This document shows, piece after piece, positions 1 through 7,846 of a stretch of DNA of 36,394 nucleotides. Below the pieces are notes generated by a model. That model made no database searches and was not told the origin of the DNA. It was given only the letters and a program-made list of their open reading frames with translations. The position numbers were made by a program, and so were the translations under genes. This DNA is from Paenibacillus humicus NBRC 102415 (GTDB lineage Bacteria; Bacillota; Bacilli; Paenibacillales; Paenibacillaceae). Location of the stretch: positions 1 through 36,394 of the forward strand of contig NZ_BIMD01000051.1 in assembly GCF_004000905.1 (NCBI RefSeq), written 5' to 3'. The first letter of the stretch is position 1. Each line of letters starts with the position of its first letter.

Positions 1-1
1 T

Positions 2-82
2 CCGGCAGAGCCCGGCACGCTCTGCCCGCCCTGCACAACGCTTCACCAAGCTTCATGCACGCCGCCCGGCAGAGCCCGGCAC
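2..82. repeat. 17-bp direct repeat, two copies
   Basis: The sequence CCGGCAGAGCCCGGCAC occurs at 2-18 and again at 66-82, 64 bp apart. The copies lie downstream of the ArsR gene at the window edge. No gene is visible in bases 1-119. The function is unknown; they may belong to a larger repeat cut by the edge. Confidence 0.5.
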
Positions 83-119
83 ACGCTGCCCGACAGCGAC
101 CATGGCATGAATCCCCGTT

Positions 120-494
120 CTATTTCCCGTCCTGAGCGGCCGGCTGATCCGATTTCGCGCCGGCTGCTTCATGCTCCGTCTCCGCAATCATCTTCAGCAT
201 GCCCAGCTTGTTGTCCCAATAACGTTCGAAGAAGGCGAGCCAGCGCCGAAGCTCCAGCAGAGGATCGGCATTCATCCGGTACCGGGTCTCGCGCCCGACA
301 CGCCGTTCGTGAACGAGTCCCGCATCGGATAAAATATGCAGATGCTTGGATACGGCAGCCCTTGTCATGGAAAAATGAGGAGTGATGCCCTTAAGCGGAA
401 ACTCCTCCCCGGTACGAAGCAGCTGCAGCAGCTCCCGGCGAGTCGGATCGGCGATCGCCTGAAACACGTCATGCCGCTGTTCCTTCGCTCCCAT
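120..494 (-). CDS. ArsR-family winged-helix transcriptional regulator
   Basis: A 124-residue protein with a typical ArsR/SmtB winged helix. It opens with the family's FQAIADPTRRELLQLL helix. The recognition region MTRAAVSKHLHILSDAGLV (about residues 43-61) and the wing RRVGRETRYRM follow. No CxC-type metal site is visible, so it belongs to the SdpR/YdfF-like group that accompanies SRPBCC proteins rather than to the metal sensors. It starts 3 bp after the stop of the SRPBCC gene and has no good Shine-Dalgarno of its own, so translational coupling is likely. It probably represses the operon from the palindrome at 976-999; that link is inferred from context. Confidence 0.9.
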   Translation of the reverse strand: MGAKEQRHDVFQAIADPTRRELLQLLRTGEEFPLKGITPHFSMTRAAVSKHLHILSDAGLVHERRVGRETRYRMNADPLLELRRWLAFFERYWDNKLGMLKMIAETEHEAAGAKSDQPAAQDGK

Positions 495-497
495 ATG

Positions 498-935
498 TCA
501 GGAAGGGAACATGCCGGCGAGCTTCTGAACCATTTTCTCCCAGCCGCCGTTCATATGGCCCCGCACCTGGCTGTGAGGCTGTCCGAATTCCGTCCTTCCT
601 TCCTCCAGCCAGCCGGAGTGGATCAAGGTGAATTCCGTCACATCCGGCTCCAGCTCGCGCAGCTCGAACGTGATGGACCATTGTTCTCCCCAGGCGAAGC
701 TAAGCCGGCGAGGAGGCGACAGCTCGGTTACTTTGCATTTGGAATCTCCGAAAGGGCCCGCATGCAGGATGAACTCCGCTCCATCCTCCGGTTTAAACGT
801 ATTGGGCATGAACCAGGAGGCGATGCCCTCGGAAGTAGCGGCTTTCTCCCATACGAGAGCAATGGGGGCGTTGATGATCTGGGTCTGACGGATATCGGGC
901 AGCGAGCGGCCCGGTTGCATGTTGTTGTCGGTCAT
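498..935 (-). CDS. SRPBCC (AHSA1/START-like) family protein
   Basis: A protein of about 145 residues with the AHSA1/SRPBCC pattern. It starts with an IRQTQIINAPIALVWEKAAT strand-helix, has WFMPN near residue 42, then the FAWGEQWSITFELRELEPDVTEFTLIHSGW strands, and ends with a long helix (GGWEKMVQKLAGMF). The fold makes a hydrophobic pocket; the ligand cannot be told from sequence. The ATG at 935 is chosen because GAGGAG lies 9 bases upstream; an upstream in-frame start at 968 has no such site. It is the first gene of a two-gene operon with the ArsR regulator, an arrangement common in Firmicutes. Confidence 0.88.
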   Translation of the reverse strand: MTDNNMQPGRSLPDIRQTQIINAPIALVWEKAATSEGIASWFMPNTFKPEDGAEFILHAGPFGDSKCKVTELSPPRRLSFAWGEQWSITFELRELEPDVTEFTLIHSGWLEEGRTEFGQPHSQVRGHMNGGWEKMVQKLAGMFPS

Positions 936-972
936 GAGATACAGCTCCTCTGTGCGTATGAGTATCATTTCC

Positions 973-1000
973 TTATTAGGATACCATATGGTATCCTAAA
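973..1000 (-). promoter_or_regulatory. Promoter and perfect 24-bp palindromic operator of the SRPBCC/ArsR operon
   Basis: Bases 976-999 form a perfect 24-bp palindrome (half-site TTAGGATACCAT). On the minus strand it sits between a possible -35 (TTTAGG, 995-1000) and -10 (TAATAA, 973-978) with a 16-bp spacer. A dimeric regulator bound there would block RNA polymerase. The adjacent ArsR protein is the obvious candidate. The palindrome is seen directly; the promoter boxes and the regulator assignment are inferred. Confidence 0.75.
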
Positions 1001-1114
1001 TCGACAATTGGATTTCCCTGTATCTTTCATCCCTTCCCTTCTAGGCGCAGACGCGCAACTAGCCATCGCTCGTTCAAAAACCTGGACGGACATGCCCTCC
1101 CGATGCCTGCAAAT

Positions 1115-1148
1115 CGGAAAAGGGCCAACCAAATAAACCGGTTGACCC
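1115..1148 (-). terminator. Rho-independent terminator of pdaA
   Basis: On the minus strand a 9-bp stem with one mismatch (arms at 1140-1148 and 1122-1130, core CAACC/GGTTG) is followed by TTTTCC. It lies about 90 bp beyond the pdaA stop. Confidence 0.7.
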
Positions 1149-1235
1149 CATCCCTTGCACTTGTCCCCGAAGATGATGGCTTGCCCATACCTAGCCCTTA
1201 AGCTTGCCGTAAGCAGCGGAAGGACGCTTCCGGCT

Positions 1236-2096
1236 TCAGCGATAAGTCCGCTGCGTGAGCTGATCCAGACTTTTGAACGTGTACCCCTGGCCTCGCGCGG
1301 AGTCGATTATGCGTCCGAGAGCTTGAGCATTGTCCCTGGATACCGCGTGAAGCAGCAGGACGGCACCGGGATGAAGCTGGCCCATTACGTTGCTGTAGGC
1401 ATATTCCGCCCCTTTTTGCGCGGAGGTATCCCAATCCTTGTAGGCGACCGACCAGAACACATTGGTGTAGCCTTCCTCCTTGCTCGCCTCCAGCATGCGG
1501 TCGCTGAAGATGCCTCTCGGAGGACGGAGATAGTTCATTTCCCGGAAGCCTGTCAGGTCGGCTACCGCTTTTTTCACATCGGCCAGCTCCCGCTTGACCG
1601 CATCGGGATGCAGCGTGCTCATATCGGGATGGCTCCAGGAATGGTTGCCGATCAGATGGCCCTCGGATGCCATCCTCTTGACGAGATCAGGCTCCGTCTT
1701 GACATAATGGCCCGTGATGAAAAAGATGGCCGGAACCTTCTTCTCCTTCAATACGTCCAGGATCTGCGCCGTAAGCTTGTCCTTCTCGTATCCGTTGTCG
1801 AAGGTCAGATACAGCTCCTTCTCGGCCGTATTGCCGAGAAAAATCGCCTTATGCTTCTCAAGCATCGGCATGAAGCCCTCCTCGGCTATCGAGGGAAGCT
1901 GGCCGTTTTTGCTTTTTTTGAAGCCGAAATGGTAGGGCTTGCTCCATCCCGCCGCCGCTTCCTGATTGTGCTCTGCGACGGCGGCATTCCGATTGGACCG
2001 CTGCTCAGGGGCAGCGGCTCCCGCTGCCTGAGCGGAAAGAACAAGCATCGCCAGCATGCAGCCGGCCGCTCCCGCCGCTTTGATTCGGGCTTTCAT
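1236..2096 (-). CDS. pdaA: Delta-lactam-biosynthetic de-N-acetylase PdaA (polysaccharide deacetylase)
   Basis: A 286-residue NodB-type carbohydrate esterase (CE4). It has a signal peptide (about residues 1-28), TFDNGYE at 98-104 (the PdaA variant of the TFDDG metal motif), NHSWSHPDMS at 151-160 supplying the two metal histidines, RPPRG at 191-195, and LLHAVSRDN at about 248-256 with the catalytic His. These match Bacillus subtilis PdaA closely in order and spacing. PdaA removes the acetyl group from N-acetylmuramic acid in spore cortex peptidoglycan, the step leading to muramic delta-lactam needed for germination. The ATG at 2096 has AGGAGG 10 bases upstream (2107-2112). An overlapping out-of-frame ATG lies at 2100. 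The gene stands alone, with a terminator downstream. Confidence 0.93.
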   Translation of the reverse strand: MKARIKAAGAAGCMLAMLVLSAQAAGAAAPEQRSNRNAAVAEHNQEAAAGWSKPYHFGFKKSKNGQLPSIAEEGFMPMLEKHKAIFLGNTAEKELYLTFDNGYEKDKLTAQILDVLKEKKVPAIFFITGHYVKTEPDLVKRMASEGHLIGNHSWSHPDMSTLHPDAVKRELADVKKAVADLTGFREMNYLRPPRGIFSDRMLEASKEEGYTNVFWSVAYKDWDTSAQKGAEYAYSNVMGQLHPGAVLLLHAVSRDNAQALGRIIDSARGQGYTFKSLDQLTQRTYR

Positions 2097-2160
2097 TCAT
2101 CGTCCGCCTCCTGCCTGATTTAGTTCGCATACCGGGTTGGTATGTGCAGGAAGCGGAAAA

Positions 2161-2189
2161 ATTATGCGTTGGGGAAAGCAAGAGAATGC
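2161..2189 (-). promoter_or_regulatory. Possible sigma-G-like promoter of pdaA
   Basis: On the minus strand, GCATT (2185-2189) and CATAAT (2161-2166) are separated by 18 bp and roughly fit the sigma-G pattern, which controls pdaA in Bacillus subtilis. The -35 differs from consensus at one base. An inverted repeat CATACC-N5-GGTATG lies in the leader at 2128-2144. This is a weak call made by eye. Confidence 0.3.
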
Positions 2190-2243
2190 CTGCGCCGCAA
2201 AACGCCATTCAGGAAGGAAAGCACCCGGAAGCATGTATCCTCT

Positions 2244-2342
2244 TGTGTATAACTTGAATTGTGGATAAGTGAGCAACTTTTTCAATTTCTTCATATTACA
2301 GGCTTTCGAACCTGTTCATAGTGTGCACAAATCTGTGTATAA
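2244..2342. other. Cluster of DnaA-box-like nonamers
   Basis: The intergenic region between the lipoprotein gene and pdaA carries a perfect DnaA box, TGTGGATAA (2260-2268, reverse of TTATCCACA). Two one-mismatch copies TGTGTATAA lie at 2244-2252 and 2334-2342, and a weaker TGTGCACAA at 2322-2330. All have the same orientation. There is no dnaA or dnaN nearby, so this is not the replication origin. It could bind or titrate DnaA, or be chance. Confidence 0.4.
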
Positions 2343-2360
2343 CTTCCGTTTCAGCAAGCC

Positions 2361-3254
2361 TTACTTTGGGTTCGAGGAGCGCTCCAGCGAATTCAAGCTC
2401 GTGTAGACGTAGTCGGAGAAAATGCCTCCGTCCTCGGTCTCGTTCGTGCTTACTTTAAAGATGAATCCTTGGCCGCCGTATTCCTTCACGATGAATTGCT
2501 TGATGTGCGCATCGCTGCTTCCTTCCAGGAAGAGCGCCGCGTCGCGGAACGGCTCGGGACGCTTCTCCTTGGGAACATCGGCGAGATCGGCGTCTTTGAA
2601 CTCTTTCCGCGCTTCTTCCTTCAGATCATCCGTGTTGAAACCGGAAGGCAGCGGCGCAATGGAAGCTTGCAGGTTGTTTCCCTGTGCCGGATCTCCAAAC
2701 GACAGCGTTCCGTTTTCGGGATCGAAATCAAGCGCGCTGAACACATACAATCCGAATCCCTTGCCCTGCATGAGGGCGGCCGGCTTCTCCGTCGGAACAC
2801 TCTGCACGCTCAGCTTGAAGGTTTTCGCCTTGACCAGCTTGGTGAGGACCAGCTGCTTCACGGAAGCATCTTCTTCTACCGGCTGTTCCTTATAGATGAA
2901 GAAAACCTCGCTCCCTTCGTCGATGCCTTCCGTGCCGACGCCTTCCCCGAGCTGATAAGACTGGGGCTGCCCGTCCGATTGGATCTCGACCGTATGCGGA
3001 TCGGCCGCTCCGTTGTAGAGGCCATATTTCCGGTGCTCGGCCTGCTCCGGCAGCGGAGCGGCAGTTGGCGCGACCGAAGGCTCGGCGCTCGGGGCAGGAG
3101 TCGGAGACGCCGAGGCGGAGACGACGGGACTGGCCTCCGGAGCAGGACTGGCTTCGCCGCCAGACGCGCCTTCCGAATTGCCTGCGCCGCAGCCGGCGAG
3201 CATCAGCATCAGAACCGCGCTGGACAGCGCGAACGTTTTTGATTTTCTTTTCAT
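2361..3254 (-). CDS. Lipoprotein of unknown function
   Basis: A 297-residue predicted lipoprotein. MKRKSKT is followed by a hydrophobic segment and the lipobox LAGC with Cys at 22. A flexible Ala/Ser/Pro-rich linker (about residues 25-70) follows, then a globular domain of about 225 residues that I do not recognise. The domain has repeated short strands such as GFGLYVFSALDF and FIFKVSTNE. It is probably anchored outside the membrane. The ATG at 3254 is supported by GGAGGT 9 bases upstream. It lies downstream of the repeat protein gene but is separated from it by a strong terminator, so it is probably transcribed alone. No terminator is obvious after it. Confidence 0.8.
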   Translation of the reverse strand: MKRKSKTFALSSAVLMLMLAGCGAGNSEGASGGEASPAPEASPVVSASASPTPAPSAEPSVAPTAAPLPEQAEHRKYGLYNGAADPHTVEIQSDGQPQSYQLGEGVGTEGIDEGSEVFFIYKEQPVEEDASVKQLVLTKLVKAKTFKLSVQSVPTEKPAALMQGKGFGLYVFSALDFDPENGTLSFGDPAQGNNLQASIAPLPSGFNTDDLKEEARKEFKDADLADVPKEKRPEPFRDAALFLEGSSDAHIKQFIVKEYGGQGFIFKVSTNETEDGGIFSDYVYTSLNSLERSSNPK

Positions 3255-3314
3255 TGGGTTTACACCTCCGCTTCTTAAGACGAGCGGGACGATCTCTTGG
3301 TTACATTGGAATGG

Positions 3315-3354
3315 AAAAAGCCGGCTCCGCAGATAGATCCGCGAAGCCGGCTTG
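3315..3354 (-). terminator. Rho-independent terminator of the secreted repeat-protein gene
   Basis: On the minus strand a GC-rich stem (AAGCCGGCT...AGCCGGCTT with further pairs inside) ends in TTTTTCC. It lies 27 bp after the stop of the gene ending at 3381. Confidence 0.85.
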
Positions 3355-3380
3355 GAGTAGAAACCGGATGAAGACTGGCC

Positions 3381-5018
3381 TTACATCGTGGAAGTCAGCG
3401 TGATGGAGCCGTCGCTGCTGTTGAACATGACGTTCCAGTTCAGCGTTTCAGCGATGAAACGAAGCGGAACGAGCGTGCGGCCGTTTTTGTCGATGACGAC
3501 TTTGGAGGATACCTTTTTGTTCACACCGTTCAGGGAGAAGGTGTCCTTGCCGGCCCAGAAGCCGAGCTTGTCGGAGCCGGCCATGACCCAGATGCCTTTG
3601 GTCGCTTTGTCGTAGCTGACCGTGGCGCCGATGCCTTCGCTCAGGAAGCGCAGCGGAATATACGTCATGCCGTTCCACATAACCGGAGTTGTATCCATTT
3701 GAGTCGTCGAGCTGTTCACCTTCAGCTGCTTGCTGTTCAGCTTCATCCAGACCGTCGTCATTTCAGGAGCTGGTGTCGGCGTTGGTGTCGGTGTCGGCGT
3801 TACGACCGGAGCGTCCATGAATTTGTCCGGATATTGGGTTACGATCGCATTGCCGAGCGCCTGGCCGACGCCGAAGACGAATTTGAAGCCTTCGCGGTCG
3901 GTCGCATAAGCGCCGTCGTAGTTGCCGGCAGCGTATTGGTCGAAGGCGGCTTGGATTTGGCCTTCATGCTTCATCAGAGCTTCCGTAGCGGCTGCAGCCG
4001 GCAGATTGCCGTTCGTAGCCGTGCCGAGGAAAGCGCCGAAGTCTTTCGTGAAGCTTTCGATGCGGGACTTGACCGCGGCTTCGGCATTGGCGTCGTTCAT
4101 CTTGACCGCATTAACATAGTCGCTTTGAGCATTGATATGATTCGTTACCCACAGCTTCTCGAAGCCGTCAGCGCCGGCAGCGCCGTACAGGGAACTGATC
4201 GCCGCTTTCCAGTCGGCCGTATTCATCGCTTCCGTGCTGATGAGGGCATCGGAATCCTTGGAGCCGTCCAGCTGCTTCTGCATTTGCAGAACCGACAGGG
4301 CTACGTGCTCCGAGACGAGAGCATTCAGGCTGGAGCGCAGATCAGCGGCTTTTGTATCCGGCGTCGTATTGTTGAATTTATCCGGCATCTGCTTCGCAAT
4401 CGCCGTGGAGAGCGCCTTGCTGATGACAAACATCGTTTTGTAGCCTTCGCGGTACTTGCTGTAAGCATCCTTGTAATCGCCTGCTACATACTCGTCGAAT
4501 ACCATCTGGACTTGATCCTCGTGGAGGCGAAGGGCTTGAGCGGCCGCTTCTTTGGGAAGGTTGCCGGCCGTTGCCGTCGCGAGGAAGGAAGAGAATTCAT
4601 CGACAAAGCTCTGCACTTTGGCTTGAGCCGCTTTTTTGGCGTCCGCGTTGTTCATCTTGACGGCTTTGGCGAATTCGTCGGTCGCCTGGTTGTGGGCGCG
4701 GAAGATGCGTTCGAACTCATCCGCTCCGGCTTTGCCGTACAGCGATTCGATCGCCGGCCCCATGTCGATTGCATTCTGATCCAGCGCTTTATAAGCGGCT
4801 GCGGCATCCTTGGAGCCTTCGTAAGCTTTTGTCATGGCGACGACTGCAAGAGCAAAGTGCTCGGAGAGCAGCTGGTCCAATCCGGCGCGAAGATCGGCTG
4901 CAGGAGTATTGACCGTCGGTTTCATCGATGCGGCATGGACTGGGGCTGCTGCAGCCATTCCGGCTGGGATGAGCAGGGTCAGGCTGAGTACGGGTGCGAC
5001 CAGTTTTTTGATTTTCAT
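3381..5018 (-). CDS. Secreted protein with two helical His-containing repeats and a copper amine oxidase N-terminal-like domain
   Basis: A 545-residue exported protein. It has a signal peptide (residues 1-30, ending VHAA), then two tandem helical repeats of about 175 residues (about 41-215 and 225-400). Each repeat begins ADLR, carries SEH, a mid-repeat His, LYGxAGAD, FLxTATxGNLP and a later HE, and ends PDKF. A TP-repeat linker (about 410-425) follows, then a C-terminal domain of the PF07833 type (copper amine oxidase N-terminal domain), with paired PLRFLSE/PLRFIAE motifs. That domain is common in Paenibacillus cell-surface proteins and is not catalytic. The conserved histidines could bind metal, but this is inference. 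The ATG at 5018 is preferred because GAGGAG precedes it and a proper signal peptide follows; in-frame starts at 5066 and 5120 are weaker. Confidence 0.85.
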   Translation of the reverse strand: MKIKKLVAPVLSLTLLIPAGMAAAAPVHAASMKPTVNTPAADLRAGLDQLLSEHFALAVVAMTKAYEGSKDAAAAYKALDQNAIDMGPAIESLYGKAGADEFERIFRAHNQATDEFAKAVKMNNADAKKAAQAKVQSFVDEFSSFLATATAGNLPKEAAAQALRLHEDQVQMVFDEYVAGDYKDAYSKYREGYKTMFVISKALSTAIAKQMPDKFNNTTPDTKAADLRSSLNALVSEHVALSVLQMQKQLDGSKDSDALISTEAMNTADWKAAISSLYGAAGADGFEKLWVTNHINAQSDYVNAVKMNDANAEAAVKSRIESFTKDFGAFLGTATNGNLPAAAATEALMKHEGQIQAAFDQYAAGNYDGAYATDREGFKFVFGVGQALGNAIVTQYPDKFMDAPVVTPTPTPTPTPAPEMTTVWMKLNSKQLKVNSSTTQMDTTPVMWNGMTYIPLRFLSEGIGATVSYDKATKGIWVMAGSDKLGFWAGKDTFSLNGVNKKVSSKVVIDKNGRTLVPLRFIAETLNWNVMFNSSDGSITLTSTM

Positions 5019-5332
5019 GATATTCACTCCTCGATTTTTGGTAGAGTCTGGAATGTTGTCCGTCATACTCTTCAACCTCTTTTCATGGAGTGAAACGCGC
5101 CTGATTTTGAAAAGGATCACTGTTTGGAGAAAATATTTTTTATATTATTTTTGATGATTTTACCTGTTTTAACTAGCTGTAATCACGGTTAATTCTATGA
5201 TTCTATTTATTTTAAGTCTCATTTTCATAATGTTTCCTGTTTTTCAAAATGAAGAACATCCCTTTCCAAAACCATTCTGCGATATTGGTACTAACCGCCT
5301 TGGGCACAACTTCGCCAGGATGTTTCCGGGCT
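5019..5332. other. AT-rich intergenic region upstream of the repeat-protein gene
   Basis: No gene is visible. Bases 5120-5230 are strikingly AT-rich compared with the surroundings and probably hold the minus-strand promoter and UP element of the gene starting at 5018. I could not settle on a single -35/-10 pair. The rest is leader and downstream sequence of the SulP terminator. Confidence 0.4.
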
Positions 5333-5385
5333 GCAAAAAAGAAAAAGGACTGAGCACCAGCCGCTCGAACGGCTGGGTTCAGTCC
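5333..5385 (-). terminator. Rho-independent terminator of the SulP gene
   Basis: On the minus strand, GGACTGA and TCAGTCC (5379-5385 and 5347-5353) bracket the internal stem CAGCCG/CGGCTG, followed by TTTTTCTTTTTT. It begins 12 bp after the stop of the transporter gene. Confidence 0.9.
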
Positions 5386-5396
5386 TTTTCATCTTG

Positions 5397-6845
5397 TCAG
5401 TGGGCTCCGCCGCCAAGACCGATGCGGTCGACGAGGCTGCGGCTCTGCTCGTTGAGCCCTTCAAGCGCGACGCTTTTGCCGGCGGCGGCGTATTTGTCCG
5501 CGAGCTTGGCGATCGCGTTGACGGCGGAATGATCCCATACATGGGACTGACCGAAGTCGATCACGACCTCGTCGGGATCATCCGCATAATCGAACTGGTG
5601 GCTGAACGCCGTCGTTGTGGCGAAGAACAGCTGGCCGGTGACCAAATAGCGCTTGCGGCGACCTTCCATCGTTCCTTCGACCTTCATCCCGGAGATGCGG
5701 CGGGCGAAGATCAAGGCGCTGATGACGACACCGGCCATGACTCCATAAGACAGGTTGTGCGTCATCACAACGATGATGACCGTCACGGCCATGACGATGC
5801 TGTCGCCGATCGGAATCCGCTTCAGCTCCGTCAGGGAACGCCAGTTGAACGTTCCAAAGGACACCATGAACATGACGCCGACAAGCGCGGCCATCGGAAT
5901 TTCCTTGACGACGCTGCTTAGTACCATGATCAGAATAAGCAGGAAGATGCCCGCTGTGAACGTGGACAGGCGGGTCCGTCCGCCCGATTTGACGTTGATG
6001 ACCGATTGTCCGATCATCGCGCAGCCTGCCATGCCTCCGAAGAAGCCGGTCACGATATTGGCGATGCCCTGGCCCTTGACCTCCCGGTTCTTGCTGCTCG
6101 TCGTGTCGGTCATGTCGTCGACGATATTCGAAGTCAGGAGCGACTCCAGCAAGCCGACCAGAGCGAGCGAGACCGAGTAGGGCAGGATGATCATCAGATT
6201 GTCCACATTCGGAACGAAATTCGGCAGGTGGAAGCTCGGCAGCGCGCTCGTGATGTTGCCGATGTCGCCGACGGTGAGGACGTCCAGCTTGAAGCCCATC
6301 GTAATCGCCGAGACGACGATGATCGCCGCGAGCGCGGACGGGAACGCCTTGGTCAGACGCGGCAGGCCGTAAATGATGGCGAGCGTCAGGGCGAGCAGCG
6401 CGTACATGAGCCAGCCCTGCCCCCGGAAGTGGACAAGCTGCGCGGTGAAGATCAGAATCGCGAGCGCGTTGACGAAGCCGTTCATGACCGGGTGCGGCAC
6501 GAAGCGGATCAAGTGGCCCAGCCGCATATAGCCGATCGCCGTCTGGATGATGCCGCAGAGGACGGTAGCCGCGAACAGATACTCCAGTCCATGGTCGCGG
6601 ACCAGGTTGACCATGAGCAGCGCCATCGCGCCGGTCGCGGCCGAGATCATCGCGGGTCTCCCGCCGAAGAAGGAGATGACGACGGCGATGATGAAGGAGG
6701 TGTACAATCCGACCATCGGATGCACGCCGGCAATGATCGAGAAGGCGATCGCCTCCGGAATCAAGGCGAGGGCGACCGTGATGCCGGACAGAATGTTGGA
6801 TTTGGGATCGGTGAGCCATTGGTTTTTCCAGCTTGCTGCTTTCAA
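5397..6845 (-). CDS. SulP-family inorganic anion transporter (sulfate permease-like) with STAS domain
   Basis: A 482-residue membrane protein of the SLC26/SulP family. The N-terminal signature [24 protein letters not shown] is followed by about ten hydrophobic helices, including [25 protein letters not shown]. The C-terminal part (about the last 90 residues, from the LVTGQLFFA strand) is a STAS domain with [18 protein letters not shown]. Members move sulfate, bicarbonate or other anions; the substrate is not settled here. The nearby alkanesulfonate genes make sulfate plausible. The start is TTG at 6845, with AGGAGG at 6858-6863. An ATG at 7067 in the same frame lies upstream of the promoter at 6930-6958 and is rejected. 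Confidence 0.88.
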   Translation of the reverse strand: MKAASWKNQWLTDPKSNILSGITVALALIPEAIAFSIIAGVHPMVGLYTSFIIAVVISFFGGRPAMISAATGAMALLMVNLVRDHGLEYLFAATVLCGIIQTAIGYMRLGHLIRFVPHPVMNGFVNALAILIFTAQLVHFRGQGWLMYALLALTLAIIYGLPRLTKAFPSALAAIIVVSAITMGFKLDVLTVGDIGNITSALPSFHLPNFVPNVDNLMIILPYSVSLALVGLLESLLTSNIVDDMTDTTSSKNREVKGQGIANIVTGFFGGMAGCAMIGQSVINVKSGGRTRLSTFTAGIFLLILIMVLSSVVKEIPMAALVGVMFMVSFGTFNWRSLTELKRIPIGDSIVMAVTVIIVVMTHNLSYGVMAGVVISALIFARRISGMKVEGTMEGRRKRYLVTGQLFFATTTAFSHQFDYADDPDEVVIDFGQSHVWDHSAVNAIAKLADKYAAAGKSVALEGLNEQSRSLVDRIGLGGGAH

Positions 6846-6929
6846 TTCTTTCCCAGACCTCCTGCAGGATGATTTTGGCGACTTTCCAGTCTCAGAAAAG
6901 CCGGGGTCCGATGCACTTCGTCCGTAAGC

Positions 6930-6958
6930 ATTATACGGAAAATTCGGATCGAATTGAA
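6930..6958 (-). promoter_or_regulatory. Sigma-A-type promoter of the SulP gene
   Basis: On the minus strand, a perfect -10 TATAAT (6930-6935) and a -35 TTCAAT (6953-6958) are separated by exactly 17 bp. This predicts a leader of about 75 bases before the TTG start at 6845. It rules out the much longer reading frame starting at 7067. Confidence 0.75.
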
Positions 6959-7224
6959 GGGGTTTCGGGGTCTCGTTTATGGGCGGGAGGGCTTGAAAAA
7001 CCTGACAGAGCCAGTGAGCAAAGGCGGAAGCGGCACGCGAAGAGGCTGTGGGAACGGCAGCATCCATTGCAGAAAATCAAGGAACTGCGCGGCCTCGACC
7101 AAGTCGAGGAAAGTTCGAGGGAACGGTATGGGCTCGCAACGACGGCGGTCCGGATCGAATCGCGGGCGAGCTGGAGAAATCGGAGCGGCCGGGGCGTTCC
7201 CGGGTCCTCGCTATGTTTCGGAGT
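6959..7224. other. Gene-free region upstream of the SulP promoter
   Basis: No convincing gene, riboswitch or RNA was seen. The open frames here have no ribosome binding site and read through the promoter. The only structure is a small perfect hairpin, CCTCGAC-CAA-like loop-GTCGAGG, at 7093-7109. Confidence 0.4.
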
Positions 7225-7267
7225 AAAAACGGCAGGAGGCTTTTCGCCGAAGGCGGAAACCCCTGCC
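7225..7267 (-). terminator. Rho-independent terminator of the small lipoprotein gene
   Basis: On the minus strand, GGCAGG...CCTGCC (7262-7267 and 7231-7236) encloses CGCC/GGCG. The hairpin is followed by GTTTTTAC. Confidence 0.85.
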
Positions 7268-7304
7268 CAGGAACGGGATTTACGGCTTTTGGAGCTCGAA
7301 GGGA

Positions 7305-7703
7305 TCACGATTTCTTGAGCTCAAAGCTTTCTTGATGCCCCCCATCCTTGTCGGTCCACTCCATTACGACCATTATCGTATCCTTTTCGGGAGTGCAGTC
7401 ATCGCACACGATGCCGGAGGACAAGGTCGGACCGGGCAGGCCGTCCGATCCACGATCGTAGAAATGACCGGGTCCATCGGTCGCGATCGAGAAGGCTTCA
7501 ACCTCTTTGGGGGCATCCCCTTTGTAGCGGAAAGAATACGTCCCCAACTGCGACTTCTTGCTCTTGACCAGATCCGCTTGGTAGCTTCCTTCCCAACTGC
7601 CGCCGCTCCCTTGGTACCGGATGGTCTGAGACTCTCCGCAGCCTGACAGCAGCACAGCAGCGGCGGCAAGAAGAAGACCGGCTTTTGCTCGGCCTGTTTT
7701 CAT
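7305..7703 (-). CDS. Small lipoprotein of unknown function
   Basis: A 132-residue predicted lipoprotein. MKTGRAKAGLLLAAAAVLLSGC gives a lipobox LSGC with Cys at 22. A beta-rich domain follows (YQGSGGSWEGSYQADL, GTYSFRYKG, TIMVVMEWTDKDGGHQESFEL) with a CDDC pair that might form a disulfide or bind metal. I do not recognise the family. The ATG at 7703 has GAGGGAG 10 bases upstream. An ATG at 7709 is also possible, but an earlier frame start at 7799 would run through the ssu terminator. It has its own terminator, so it is probably a single-gene unit between the two sulfur-related transcription units. Confidence 0.75.
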   Translation of the reverse strand: MKTGRAKAGLLLAAAAVLLSGCGESQTIRYQGSGGSWEGSYQADLVKSKKSQLGTYSFRYKGDAPKEVEAFSIATDGPGHFYDRGSDGLPGPTLSSGIVCDDCTPEKDTIMVVMEWTDKDGGHQESFELKKS

Positions 7704-7774
7704 CGCCATCACTCTCCCTCTATTTCCCATTCTATCAAAAGGCTGGAGCAAATCCGAATCTATCGCTTCAAACG

Positions 7775-7806
7775 AAAAGCAGAGGATGGAAAATCCCACC
7801 CTCTGC
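7775..7806 (-). terminator. Rho-independent terminator of the ssu operon
   Basis: On the minus strand an 11-bp stem (GCAGAGGGTGG pairing with CCATCCTCTGC, one G-U pair) is followed by TTTTCGTTTG. It lies about 40 bp after the ssuB stop. Confidence 0.85.
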
Positions 7807-7846
7807 TATCCCTGACCGAAGAAAACATCGATCTGTATCCGCCGGC

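Noticed and set aside
2244-2342. Replication origin
   Set aside because: No dnaA, dnaN, gyrB or AT-rich unwinding region is nearby; the boxes are too few for an origin.
3699-5093. 464-codon plus-strand frame opposite the repeat-protein gene
   Set aside because: It is antisense to a gene with a signal peptide, domain repeats, ribosome binding site and terminator.
6846-7067. N-terminal extension of the SulP gene up to an ATG at 7067
   Set aside because: It would start upstream of a clear TATAAT promoter with 17-bp spacing. The extension does not look like protein, and AGGAGG fits the TTG at 6845.
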